From: Deinococcus gobiensis I-0 | Lineage (GTDB): Bacteria > Deinococcota > Deinococci > Deinococcales > Deinococcaceae | Assembly: GCF_000252445.1 (NCBI RefSeq) | Contig: NC_017790.1 | Location: forward strand, 363,001-427,000 | Direction: 5' to 3' | Length of the DNA stretch: 64,000 nt | Shown: piece after piece, positions 34,912 through 47,023 of the stretch | How the letters are laid out: each line of letters begins with the position of its first letter | Position numbering within the stretch: the first letter of the stretch is position 1 | Position numbers and translations under genes: made by a program | The notes under the pieces: model-generated | Told to the model about the DNA's origin: nothing | The model's database searches: none | The model's input: the letters and a program-made list of their open reading frames with translations, nothing else

Positions 34912-35664
34912 TCAGCCGCGCTGGGGCACGGCGCACTGGCCGTCCTCGCAGCCGTCCTGCACCTCGGCGCTGCCCAGCAGGGTCAGGGGGGCGGGGTGGG
35001 TTTCGGCCCAGACCTGATTGAGCGCGCCCAGCAGCACCTCGGGCGACTGCGCGCCGTTCACGCCGTACTTGCCCCCCAGCACGAAGAAGGGTACGCCGCT
35101 GATGCCCAGGGCCTGGGCCTGTGCCTCGTCCTGGCGCACCGCCTGGGCGTAGTCGCCGCCGCTCAGGGCCGCTCGGGCCTCGGCCCCGTCCAGCCCGGCC
35201 TCGGTCGCCAGACGCACGAGCACCTCTGGGTCGCCCAGGAATTCGCCTTCGGTCAGATAGGCGCGCATCAGGCGTTCCTTGAGGGCGTCCTGAAGGCCCT
35301 TCTCGGCCGCGAGGTGCAGCAGCTGGTGCGCCTGGAAGGTGTTCGTGATCTGGGTCTGGTCAAAGTGGTAGTCCAGGCCGTCCTGCGCCGCCACGCCGGT
35401 CATGTGGTCCATCATCTCCTGCGCCTGGGCGGGGCTGCGGCCGTACTTGCGCGCCAGCCCATCGCGCATGGACACGGGGCTGCGCACCGGCGCGGAGGGG
35501 TCCAGCTCGAAGCTGTGCCACACCACCTCGACGTTCTCGGCGTGCCCGAACTGGCCCAGGGCCGACTCGAAGCGCCGCTTGCCCACGTAGCACCACGGGC
35601 AGGCGATGTCCGACCAGATGTCCACGCGGATCTTGTCGGGGGCAGAAGGGGAGAACATGGTCAT
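34912..35664 (-). CDS. frnE: FrnE, DsbA-family disulfide oxidoreductase
   Basis: Cytosolic thiol-disulfide isomerase of the FrnE group. The 250-residue protein has the active site C22-P-W-C25 in WSDIACPWCYVGKRRF, an inserted helical domain, and the cis-Pro strand GISGVPFFVLGGKYGVNGAQ. The C-terminal tail carries a second redox pair, C239-x4-C244 (DGCEDGQCA), at the same residue numbers reported for D. radiodurans FrnE, where both motifs contribute to oxidative-stress and radiation tolerance. The message is leaderless: TTGCTT, 17 nt, TAGCCT, 6 nt, ATG 35664. The second ATG two codons later is possible but the promoter spacing favours the first. Confidence 0.93.
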   Translation of the reverse strand: MTMFSPSAPDKIRVDIWSDIACPWCYVGKRRFESALGQFGHAENVEVVWHSFELDPSAPVRSPVSMRDGLARKYGRSPAQAQEMMDHMTGVAAQDGLDYHFDQTQITNTFQAHQLLHLAAEKGLQDALKERLMRAYLTEGEFLGDPEVLVRLATEAGLDGAEARAALSGGDYAQAVRQDEAQAQALGISGVPFFVLGGKYGVNGAQSPEVLLGALNQVWAETHPAPLTLLGSAEVQDGCEDGQCAVPQRG

Positions 35665-35670
35665 GGGGAC

Positions 35671-35699
35671 AGGCTAAATCGCTTTGGAAAGTAAAGCAA
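35671..35699 (-). promoter_or_regulatory. Leaderless promoter of frnE
   Basis: Minus strand: TTGCTT (35694-35699), 17-nt spacer, TAGCCT (35671-35676), then 6 nt to the ATG. No Shine-Dalgarno precedes the start. Confidence 0.65.
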
Positions 35700-35798
35700 G
35701 GGTAGGGGTTACAGAAGGGGAGTGGGCAGCCCGCCCCTCGACAAAGCGCGGCACTCAGCTGTTGCCTGGACTGAAGCTTTAACAAGCATATCCGGGTC

Positions 35799-36134
35799 CT
35801 AATCCCACACCGGGTGGTTCGTGATGTACATAGTCGCCTCCGCTTCGCCCGGGGCCATGCTGCGGCTGCTCCATACGATAGAGACTTGATTTGATGTTGC
35901 CACGCTAAATGGGGAGACGGTAATAGACCCGAGGGTAGAGAAAAGAGAGGTGAAGTCGAGTAGATTCGCAGCTTGGCCCTGTCCAGGGTTCGCCGCCGCC
36001 TAGAACATCTCCTACACGGCCTTATGCGTAAACCAGATATGCGTATCAGACTGCAATTGGGGCTGGAAATCCTCGTCGCTGACGCGCCTATAATCGATAA
36101 AAATGAAGGCTGAGATGGGAGCATGTATCTGTGC
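35799..36134 (-). pseudogene. Decayed 3' fragment of an unidentified gene
   Basis: One minus-strand frame reads as ordinary protein over 112 codons but is interrupted by two TAG codons (36012-36014 and 36000-36002) and an upstream TAA. Segments include IHAPISAFIFIDYRRVSDED, QLQSDTHIWFTHKAV, then after the stops AAANPGQGQAANLLDFTSLF, STLGSITVSPFSVATSNQVS and IVWSSRSMAPGEAEATMYIT, ending NHPVWD before a proper TAG at 35799. There is no usable start codon after the second stop. Base composition is intermediate between the GC-rich chromosome and the AT-rich gene to its right. I read it as the remnant of a gene whose 5' end was lost, perhaps when the AT-rich gene arrived. Family not recognised. 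It occupies most of the 515-bp gap after frnE. Confidence 0.5.
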
Positions 36135-36185
36135 TTAGAGTGAAGGACTGCACAAGCTGGGAGATGAGGGGAGGGGTGCGTGTCT

Positions 36186-36191
36186 TATACT
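36186..36191 (+). promoter_or_regulatory. -10 element of the AlbA_2 gene
   Basis: TATACT lies exactly 6 nt before ATG 36198, so this foreign-looking gene uses the same leaderless layout as the host genes. It also argues against the upstream GTG at 36180, which would lie upstream of the transcription start. Confidence 0.6.
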
Positions 36192-36197
36192 GTCCTT

Positions 36198-37580
36198 ATG
36201 CCCATCTCTACGGTGATGATAGACCAATCTCAGTGGCAAATAATCTACGATACGGGAGAAAGCCATTTTTTTGATATTAAGTCTAGAGATATTGCTCCCG
36301 GTAAGCTGACTAAAACTCTATCCGCTTTTGCTAATGCGGATGGGGGTGAGCTCTATATCGGCGTAGAAGAAGACAAGGTAAAAAAGACAAGGACTTGGCG
36401 GGGATTTGATAGCGATGAAGATGCTAATGGTCATCTTCAAATATTTGAAACCCTTTTCCCTCTTGGAAATGACTTTCAATATGAATTTGTTTCAATGCCT
36501 GGAATGCCAGGAAAGTTGCTACACGTAAATGTGCTTAAAACCCAAGACATTAAATATGCATCTGATGGTGTAATCTATATTAGAAGAGGTGCTCAAGGGC
36601 TACCGGTAAATAATCCGGATAAGATAAAACTGCTTGAATACGATAAAGGTATAAGCTCCTTTGAAAATGAAAAAGTGAGTGATGCAGAAATTGAGCTGGT
36701 TACCGATTCTGAGGCAGCTAAGCTATTGACTACACACGTCGTTCCCAAGGCTGACCCAGCAGATTGGTTGCGTAAGCAAAGATTAATTGTTGATGATAAA
36801 CCAAATATAGCCGCCCTCGTTCTTCTCTGTGATGAACCTCAAGCTGTAATTCCTAAGCGTTGTGGGGTTAAGATATACCGCTATAAGACAAGTGATAACG
36901 TCGGAAGTCGAGAATCTCTTGACTTCGACCCTATCACTATTGAGGGGTGTGCTTACGATCAGATTGCTTCCGCAGTTGCAAAGACTACTGACATAATTCA
37001 GAACATAAAAAGGCTTGGAGAAAGGAAGCTTGAAAATATAGAATATCCTAATGAAACACTTCATGAGATTATTACTAACGCTATAATACATAGAGATTAC
37101 AGAGTAACCGATGATGTGCATATTCGAATTTTTGACAATAGAGTTGAGGTTCAAAGCCCAGGTAGGCTTCCTGCTCACATTACGGTAGAAAACATACTCG
37201 ATGAGAGATTCGCTCGAAACGGTAAAATAGTTAGAATTCTAAACAAATTTCCGACCCCTCCTAACAAAGACGTTGGAGAAGGGCTTAACACTGCATTTGA
37301 TGCCATGAAACAACTTGGCCTCAGAGAGCCTGTAATCTCTGAGGCCGGTAATTCAGTCTTAGTCTCGATTCGGCATGAGAAGTTGGCCTCACCAGAGGAT
37401 GCCATCATGCAGTATCTGAGCGAAAACGGATCAATCAATAACTCTGAGGCTAGAAAAGTAACTTATATCTCTGCCGACTACAGAGTCAAGGCAATTTTTA
37501 ATCGTCTGGTTGAGAGGGAGATGATAGAGCAAGTCCCAGGGACAGATAGAAGCACTACAAGATACAGATTAAAAATATAA
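36198..37580 (+). CDS. AlbA_2 (Schlafen-like)/GHKL-ATPase-like protein, AT-rich and probably acquired
   Basis: A 460-residue protein. Residues about 15-130 are an AlbA_2/Schlafen-AAA_4-type domain (FFDIKSRDIAPGKLTKTLSA then FANADGGELYIGVEED, the family signature). Residues about 190-385 are an HATPase_c_4-type domain: KPNIAALVLLCDEPQAVIPK, the N-box ETLHEIITNAIIHRDYRV, VHIRIFDNRVEVQSPGRLPA and the G-loop KDVGEGLNTAFDAMKQLGLR. The last 60 residues form a winged helix (AIMQYLSENGSINNSEARKV). Such proteins act as ATP-dependent regulators or nucleases and recur in mobile and defence contexts, but their role is largely unsettled. Codon use and base composition are strikingly AT-rich against the roughly 70% GC surroundings. 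No partner gene is present. A GTG at 36180 is an alternative start. Confidence 0.8.
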   Translation: MPISTVMIDQSQWQIIYDTGESHFFDIKSRDIAPGKLTKTLSAFANADGGELYIGVEEDKVKKTRTWRGFDSDEDANGHLQIFETLFPLGNDFQYEFVSMPGMPGKLLHVNVLKTQDIKYASDGVIYIRRGAQGLPVNNPDKIKLLEYDKGISSFENEKVSDAEIELVTDSEAAKLLTTHVVPKADPADWLRKQRLIVDDKPNIAALVLLCDEPQAVIPKRCGVKIYRYKTSDNVGSRESLDFDPITIEGCAYDQIASAVAKTTDIIQNIKRLGERKLENIEYPNETLHEIITNAIIHRDYRVTDDVHIRIFDNRVEVQSPGRLPAHITVENILDERFARNGKIVRILNKFPTPPNKDVGEGLNTAFDAMKQLGLREPVISEAGNSVLVSIRHEKLASPEDAIMQYLSENGSINNSEARKVTYISADYRVKAIFNRLVEREMIEQVPGTDRSTTRYRLKI

Positions 37581-37620
37581 TCAGATCATGGTATTGGGTA
37601 AGTAGATATATCCACAAGTA

Positions 37621-40695
<3,075 letters not shown>

Positions 40696-40839
40696 TCCAG
40701 AAAAGGAGTATGGCACGGCGGGGGGGTGGGGGTGTCAGGTGAGGCTGCAAAGTTATGCAGCTCGGCCCCTGGACCCGCCGCGCCGCGCCGGTCGCTCGTT
40801 TGCGCTGCCCCGCAGTCATCCCTTCCCGCACAATGAATC

Positions 40840-41826
40840 GTGCCCGCTCCTCCCCGCGCCCTGACCGACGATCTCGCCCGGCGGGCCTCGGTGCTGCGCG
40901 GGCTGCTGCTCCAGTTGCGGTGGGCGGTGGGCCTGTGCGCGGCCGTGACGCTGCTGGCGGGAGGCTATGGCCTGCCCCCCCTCCGCTCCGGCGTAGCGGC
41001 GCTGTTTCCGGAATTGGCCGGGCCGCTGGAACTGGCTGTGGCGGGTCTGCTGGCCCTGCTGACACTGGCGGCCGCGCTGCTGTGCTGGGGCAGTCTGGCG
41101 GCCGGTGAGGCACTGGCGGCGGTGGCGGCGATCCTGTCCGGCCGGATGGGAGCCGGGGACGGCGCCCTGCCCCTGCGCCGCTGGCTGCGCACCCTGACGG
41201 TCTGGCAATGGAGCGGCGCCCTCCTGGTGCTCGTCACGGGGGCCTTGCAGGTGGTGCTGTTGACGGTCCTGTTCACTGCTCTGGCCCAGTCGGCCTCGGA
41301 GGCGCTGCGGCTGATCTGGCCGACCGATCTGGCGCGGGAGACCCCCGGCGAGACGGCGCGGCGGATGTTCCCGTTCGCCCTGATGGGCGGGCTCGTGGGC
41401 AGCCTGCCGGTGCTGGTGCTCGCGGGGCTGACCCTGGCGGCCGTCCGGCGGCTGTTCACCGGCATCGGTCAGGCCATCGCCGGGGCCGGTGCCGGGGTGC
41501 AGGCCGCGGCCGGAGCGGCGGCGGGCTGGATGCAGTTCTGCCGCGTCGCGCTGGGGCTGGGCGTGCTCCTGGGCCTGCTCAATCTCCTCTCTTCCCTCCC
41601 GAATCTGTTCGGTGGAACTGGGCCGGGCGACGGCGAGACCGTTCAGGTGGTCCTCGGCGGGCTGGCCCTCGTCCCCCTGGGCTGGCTGTACAGCGTCCTG
41701 CTCCGGCTCGCCGGGCACTCGCGTCTCTTTGCGCTCGGGGCGGCAGCGGTGCTGGATCACCCTGACTGGGGGCAGCCGCAGATGCGTTCCCGCGCACAGG
41801 ACGGGCAGGTTACAAAGGACCTGTGA
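40840..41826 (+). CDS. Polytopic membrane protein, first of a tandem pair
   Basis: A 328-residue protein with about six predicted membrane helices (around residues 25-43, 63-90, 122-148, 180-205, 230-250, 268-290). It has no recognisable transport or enzyme motif. It shares with the next gene the layout and the segments WQWSGALLVLVTG, MGGLVGSLPVLVLAGLTLAA (next gene: FGGLIGNLPTIVLTWLILAS) and the end LGWLYSVLLRLAGHSRLFAL (next gene: FGWLYSLLLRLVGHSRLFAL), so the two are diverged duplicates. The start is a GTG at 40840; CACAAT lies 5 nt before it. The last codons overlap the second copy (GTGA). Confidence 0.65.
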   Translation: MPAPPRALTDDLARRASVLRGLLLQLRWAVGLCAAVTLLAGGYGLPPLRSGVAALFPELAGPLELAVAGLLALLTLAAALLCWGSLAAGEALAAVAAILSGRMGAGDGALPLRRWLRTLTVWQWSGALLVLVTGALQVVLLTVLFTALAQSASEALRLIWPTDLARETPGETARRMFPFALMGGLVGSLPVLVLAGLTLAAVRRLFTGIGQAIAGAGAGVQAAAGAAAGWMQFCRVALGLGVLLGLLNLLSSLPNLFGGTGPGDGETVQVVLGGLALVPLGWLYSVLLRLAGHSRLFALGAAAVLDHPDWGQPQMRSRAQDGQVTKDL

Positions 41827-42767
41827 CTTCTTCCCTTTCCCCCGTTTCGTCCGCCGGTACGGACCTGCGCCGCCGGAGTGACCGTCTGCAAAGCTGGCTG
41901 ACCCAGCTCATCTGGCTCTACGGCCTCTTCAGCATCCTCGGTCTGCTGGGGGTGGGGGGCGCGGTGGTCGCCCTGCTCGCGGTGTCGGGCCTGCCGGGAG
42001 CCGACGCGCCGGGGGGCCCGCTGCTCGTTGCGCTGGTGCTGGCCTCCGGGCTGCTGGTGCTCGTGAGCCTCGTCCTGTATGTCCTCGCCATCCGTGCGGC
42101 GAAGCGGGCGCTCGCCGGCGCGGCGGAGGCGGGCGAGGGCCGGGTGTCCCCGACGCTGGACCAGGACGTGCGGCGCCTGAACGCTTGGCTCACGCTGGGG
42201 CAGTGGGGGACGCTGGTGGGCGCCGTGCTGGGGCTCCTGTTCGGGGTGGTGACCAGCCGGATGGCGGGTGCCCTGTCGTCCGACGCACAGGTCCCGTCCA
42301 CCTTCGTGCTCTTCGGCGGCCTGATCGGCAATCTCCCGACCATCGTCCTGACCTGGCTGATCCTGGCCTCGGTCAAGCGCTTCTTCTCGCACGTCTCGCT
42401 GCGGGCGCGCGGCTCGCAGCAGCCGGTCGGGCCGGCCGCCGGCGCGGCGTCGGGCTGGCTCATGTTCGTGTACGTCTTCCTGTGGATCGCGGTGGGGCTG
42501 AGCGCGCTGTCGCTGCTGCCCGCCCTGCTGCTGCCGGCCGCCCTGGGTTCCGAGCGGGGGGCCGACGCGGCGGTGGGTGCCGGGGGCCTGTTCGCGCTCG
42601 TCGCGGCGTTCCTGGCCCTCTTCGGCTGGCTCTACAGCCTGCTGCTGCGGCTGGTGGGGCATTCGCGCCTCTTCGCGCTGGAGGTCGCCGCGCAGCTCGA
42701 CCAGCCCCGCACGGGCGAGGCCGCGCCGCTGCCCGACCCCTGGCTGAATATTCCCGACCCGCGCTGA
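41823..42767 (+). CDS. Polytopic membrane protein, second of a tandem pair
   Basis: A 314-residue paralogue of the preceding gene, starting at GTG 41823 inside its stop codon. Predicted helices lie near residues 32-55, 65-90, 125-148, 165-185, 210-240 and 252-275. WLYSLLLRLVGHSRLFALEV is the shared C-terminal motif. Translational coupling of two similar membrane proteins suggests a heteromeric complex. Nothing in the sequence points to a substrate, and I do not recognise the family. The C-terminus EAAPLPDPWLNIPDPR is soluble and Pro-rich. Confidence 0.65.
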   Translation: MTSSLSPVSSAGTDLRRRSDRLQSWLTQLIWLYGLFSILGLLGVGGAVVALLAVSGLPGADAPGGPLLVALVLASGLLVLVSLVLYVLAIRAAKRALAGAAEAGEGRVSPTLDQDVRRLNAWLTLGQWGTLVGAVLGLLFGVVTSRMAGALSSDAQVPSTFVLFGGLIGNLPTIVLTWLILASVKRFFSHVSLRARGSQQPVGPAAGAASGWLMFVYVFLWIAVGLSALSLLPALLLPAALGSERGADAAVGAGGLFALVAAFLALFGWLYSLLLRLVGHSRLFALEVAAQLDQPRTGEAAPLPDPWLNIPDPR

Positions 42768-42842
42768 GGGCGGCGGGACCGGGCGGGGGCTGTGCAGCCC
42801 GGGGCCGGACACGGCCTTTCCGGGCGGCGCACACTGCTCTCC

Positions 42843-43976
42843 ATGCCCGAACTTCTGCCGCGCGCCCGCGCCTCGCAAGAGAGTATTTTTGCCCGCATGA
42901 GCCGCCTGGCGGTCCAGCACGGGGCGGTCAATCTGGGGCAGGGCTTTCCCTCGGACGCGCCGCCCGCCTTTTTGCTCGACGCCGCGCGCGGGGCGGTGGG
43001 GCGGCTCGACCAGTACGCGCCCCCGGCAGGCCTGCCCGTGCTGCGGGAGGCCCTCGGAGCCGACCTGGGGGTGGACGGGGCCGACGTGGTGGTCACCTCC
43101 GGCGCGACCGAGGCCCTGAACGTGCTGGCCCTGACGCTCTACGGTCCGGGCGACGAGGTCCTGACCCTGGAGCCGGTGTTCGACGTGTACGTGCCCCAGG
43201 CGCGGCTGGCGGGGGCCACCCCGGTCATGGTCCCCATGCGCCTGGACGCCCGGGGCTGGGGGCTGGACCTCCCGGCGCTGCGCGCAGCCGTCACGCCGCG
43301 CACGCGGGCGCTGCTGCTGAACACCCCCCACAACCCGACTGGAGCCGTGTTCTCCCGCGCCGAGCTGGAAGAGGTCGTGGCCCTGGCCCGGCAGCACGAC
43401 CTGTGGATCGTCAGCGACGAGGTCTACGACGAGCTGTACTTCGGTGATCGGCCCGTGGCGCTGCGGACCCTGGCCCCCGAGCGGACCTTCACGGTCGGCA
43501 GCGCGGGCAAGCGGCTGGAAGCGACCGGCTGGCGCGTGGGCTGGATCGCCTGCCCTCCCGGTACCGGTCTCGCGGGCAACGTCGCGGGCATCCGGCAGCA
43601 GGGGTCCTTCTGCGCGCCGACGCCCCTCCAGGCGGCGGTCGCGGCGGCGCTGCCCGTGGCCCGGCGAGACGGCTTCTACGCCGGGCTGCGTCAGGAGTAC
43701 GCCGGGCGCATGGCGCTGTTGGCCGGGGGGCTGGAGGCGCTGGGGGCCACCGTCTACCGGCCGGGCGGCACGTATTTCCTGACGGCTCAACTGGGTCCGG
43801 CCGCCCCCGACGCCGGAACGCTGGTGGAGAGGGGCGGTGTGGCGACCATCCCGCTCGAAGCCTTCTATCCCACCCACGGCGCGCCGCAGGGGATGGTGCG
43901 GCTGGCCTTCTGCAAGTCGCGCGGCGAGATCGAACAGGCGCTGGACCGGCTCGCGGCGGCCCTGGTGCCCGCCTGA
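42843..43976 (+). CDS. Class I/II aminotransferase (PLP-dependent)
   Basis: A 377-residue fold-type I aminotransferase. Motifs: GAVNLGQGFPSDAPPAFLLD (the NLGQGFP signature of the kynurenine/methionine-type subgroup), QYAPPAGLPVLREALG, VVTSGATEALNVLALTLYGP, LLLNTPHNPTGAVFSRAELE (Asn contacting the cofactor), LWIVSDEVYDELYFGD (Asp-Tyr pair) and the PLP lysine in TVGSAGKRLEATGWRVGWIA. Close relatives (YbdL/MtnE/KAT type) transaminate methionine, glutamine or kynurenine; the substrate here is undecided. ATG 42843 follows CACACT by 7 nt. It stands alone, with intergenic gaps of about 75-90 nt. Confidence 0.88.
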   Translation: MPELLPRARASQESIFARMSRLAVQHGAVNLGQGFPSDAPPAFLLDAARGAVGRLDQYAPPAGLPVLREALGADLGVDGADVVVTSGATEALNVLALTLYGPGDEVLTLEPVFDVYVPQARLAGATPVMVPMRLDARGWGLDLPALRAAVTPRTRALLLNTPHNPTGAVFSRAELEEVVALARQHDLWIVSDEVYDELYFGDRPVALRTLAPERTFTVGSAGKRLEATGWRVGWIACPPGTGLAGNVAGIRQQGSFCAPTPLQAAVAAALPVARRDGFYAGLRQEYAGRMALLAGGLEALGATVYRPGGTYFLTAQLGPAAPDAGTLVERGGVATIPLEAFYPTHGAPQGMVRLAFCKSRGEIEQALDRLAAALVPA

Positions 43977-44068
43977 CAACTTCGTGAGAAACCATTCAAA
44001 CTGCGGCGCAGATTCCATAAAGGAAGCCGCCCTGTTCCGGGTCTGGGGCGACTGGCAGAATTCCTCTC

Positions 44069-44539
44069 ATGAAGAAGATGTTCCTCAGCCTCCTGGCCCT
44101 CGGCGCCGTGTCCAGCGCCTCGGCCGCAACCTCTATCGGCGGCTCGATCGGTTCGGGCGGCTCGCTGTACCTTCAGCGCGACGTGGACGCCCTGTCGGCC
44201 ACCCGCTACAGCCTCGACCTCGACGCCACCAACTTCGACTTCAACAGCCTCGCCGTGGGGGGTACGGTGGATTACCTGCGCAACGCGACGGCCGGCTCGC
44301 TGGGCGGGCTGAACCCCTACTACGGCCTGGGCCTGGGTGCGGGCATCTCGCTGGGCAACAGCAACAACAACGTCCGGCTGTACCCCCACGTCCTCGGCGG
44401 CCTGAGCTACAACGTCACGGCTCCCCTGAGCGTCTTCGGTGAGCTGAACGCCGGCCCGAGCATCACGGTGGGCAACAACACCAGCGTGTTCTTCGGTATC
44501 GGCGCGCGCATCGGCGTGAACTACGTCATCGGCAACTGA
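44069..44539 (+). CDS. Small secreted beta-rich protein
   Basis: A 156-residue exported protein. MKKMFLSLLALGAVSSASAA is a clear signal peptide. The mature part is rich in Gly, Asn, Ser and alternating hydrophobics (TSIGGSIGSGGSLYLQRDVD, GLGLGAGISLGNSNNNVRLY, SVFFGIGARIGVNYVIGN). The pattern and the aromatic-containing terminal strand suggest a small outer-membrane-type beta barrel; Deinococcus has an outer envelope layer where such proteins sit. It is probably related to the outer-membrane-beta-barrel superfamily, but no named family is recognised. A -10-like CAGAAT lies 7 nt before the ATG, and an intrinsic terminator follows, so it is a single-gene unit. Confidence 0.65.
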   Translation: MKKMFLSLLALGAVSSASAATSIGGSIGSGGSLYLQRDVDALSATRYSLDLDATNFDFNSLAVGGTVDYLRNATAGSLGGLNPYYGLGLGAGISLGNSNNNVRLYPHVLGGLSYNVTAPLSVFGELNAGPSITVGNNTSVFFGIGARIGVNYVIGN

Positions 44540-44560
44540 GGCCCAGCCATTGCCCGCTGC

Positions 44561-44587
44561 CCCCCGGCCGTCTGTGCCGGGGGTTTT
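44561..44587 (+). terminator. Intrinsic terminator
   Basis: CCCCCGGC (44561-44568), 7-nt loop, GCCGGGGG (44576-44583), then TTTT. Ends the secreted-protein gene. The following stretch to 44812 holds the argG promoter and palindromes. Confidence 0.85.
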
Positions 44588-44622
44588 CGTTGCCGGTGGC
44601 CGCCTGGGCCAGACAGCCCGCC

Positions 44623-44652
44623 TTGACCCCCTCCAGCCCGGCTTGCTACCCT
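44623..44652 (+). promoter_or_regulatory. Promoter of the arginine operon
   Basis: TTGACC (44623-44628), an 18-nt spacer, TACCCT (44647-44652). The palindromes at 44657-44697 begin just downstream, about where transcription should start. The leader to argG would be about 160 nt; no attenuator structure was recognised in it. Confidence 0.5.
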
Positions 44653-44656
44653 GCAT

Positions 44657-44697
44657 GCATAGCTATGCGCTAGCTCGCATATCCATACACCATATGC
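44657..44697. promoter_or_regulatory. Two palindromes resembling ARG boxes
   Basis: GCATAGCTATGC (44657-44668) is a perfect 12-bp palindrome; GCATAT-N9-ATATGC (44677-44682 with 44692-44697) is a second dyad nine bases further. Tandem dyads built on TGCAT/ATGCA-like half-sites just after the -10 box are what ArgR operators look like in several bacteria. Placement next to argG fits arginine-dependent repression; the match to an exact Deinococcus ArgR consensus is not known to me. Confidence 0.5.
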
Positions 44698-44821
44698 AGA
44701 CCTCGACCCTCCGACGCTGACGCGCTGCCTGACCTCTTTGCAGGTGCAGGCGGCGCGCTCACGTCGGGGGCTTCGCGCTGCCCATGCATCCCCATCACAC
44801 ACACAGGAGACAATGACCCTC

Positions 44822-46063
<1,242 letters not shown>

Positions 46064-46064
46064 G

Positions 46065-46544
46065 ATGAACGGGTACGGCTACACCCTGCGCCCGGCGCTC
46101 CCTGAGGATGCGCCGGTCCTGGCCCGTTTCCGGGCGGGCATGTTCCTGGACATGCAGGCCCCACTGGAAGAGGGCTGGGAGGAGTGCTGGACGGCCTACT
46201 TTCGGGAGGCGCTCGTGGACGGCCGCTACTGGGCCATGCTGGCGACCGTGGGTGGCCGCCCTGTCGCCTGCGCCGGGCTGATGGTGCTGCCGATGGTGCC
46301 GCTGCCCTCCGACCGCTCGGGTGGGCGCGCCCATGTGCAGGGGGTCTATACCCTGCCGGAGTACCGGGGCCGGGGACTGGCCGAAATGCTGACCCGCGCT
46401 GTGCTGAAAGAGGCGCAGCGCCGGGGCTACCGGGCCGCCAACCTGAACGCTTCCGTGTCGGGACGGGGGATCTACGAACGCCTGGGCTTTGTCGAGGCGG
46501 CGTCACCAGAGCTGCGCCTGAATCTGGCGGGAGCAGCCCTGTGA
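46065..46544 (+). CDS. GNAT-family N-acetyltransferase 1 of the arg operon
   Basis: A 159-residue GNAT protein beginning 1 nt after the argG stop. The fold opens GYTLRPALPEDAPVLARFRA, the strand-4/AcCoA motif is VQGVYTLPEYRGRGLAEMLT (RxGxGL pyrophosphate loop) and the C-terminal strand is YERLGFVEAASPELRLNL. It is related to the next two genes (same N-terminal YTLRP and the same MFxDM segment), so the cluster grew by duplication. The acceptor is unknown. It overlaps the next gene by 4 nt (GTGA). Confidence 0.85.
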   Translation: MNGYGYTLRPALPEDAPVLARFRAGMFLDMQAPLEEGWEECWTAYFREALVDGRYWAMLATVGGRPVACAGLMVLPMVPLPSDRSGGRAHVQGVYTLPEYRGRGLAEMLTRAVLKEAQRRGYRAANLNASVSGRGIYERLGFVEAASPELRLNLAGAAL

Positions 46545-47023
46545 CCTTCCCCGACTACACCCTGCGCCCGGCGACCGTCGCCGACGCGGTCCTCATCCAG
46601 CACCAGCGCGACGCCATGTTCACCGACATGGGCCAGGACCCCGCGCAGATCGCGCAGGTGCATGAGGTCGGGGCGGCGTGGCTGCGCGGCGCACTGGGCC
46701 GGGGCCTGTATACCGGCGTGCTGGCCGAAGACGGCGCAGAGGTCGTCGCCGGGGCGGGGGTGCTGTGGCAGGACCTGCCGCCGAACGCGAACACGGCCCT
46801 GACCGTGCGGGCCTACGTCCTGAACGTGTACGTGCGGCCCGACCACCGGGGCCGCAGGCTCGCGCGGCGGCTGGTCGAGCATCTGCTGGCCGAGTGCGCG
46901 GCGCGCGGCGTGCGCCTCGTGTCCCTGCACGCCTCCGAGGCGGGGCGGCCCATCTACGAGGCCCTGGGCTTCACGCCGACCAACGAACTGCGCCTGACGC
47001 TGCCCGGAGAGGGGGGAGCGTGA
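46541..47023 (+). CDS. GNAT-family N-acetyltransferase 2 of the arg operon
   Basis: A 160-residue protein starting at GTG 46541 inside the preceding stop. YTLRPATVADAVLIQHQRDA is the first helix region; the AcCoA loop is VYVRPDHRGRRLARRLVEHL and the end is IYEALGFTPTNELRLTLPG. It matches its upstream neighbour closely in design. No acceptor can be predicted from sequence. Coupled to the next gene by another GTGA overlap. Confidence 0.85.
   Translation: MTFPDYTLRPATVADAVLIQHQRDAMFTDMGQDPAQIAQVHEVGAAWLRGALGRGLYTGVLAEDGAEVVAGAGVLWQDLPPNANTALTVRAYVLNVYVRPDHRGRRLARRLVEHLLAECAARGVRLVSLHASEAGRPIYEALGFTPTNELRLTLPGEGGA

Noticed and set aside
36783..37178. 131-codon minus-strand frame inside the AlbA_2 gene
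   Set aside because: Antisense frame with no start signal or domain; the plus-strand gene has clear AlbA_2 and GHKL motifs.
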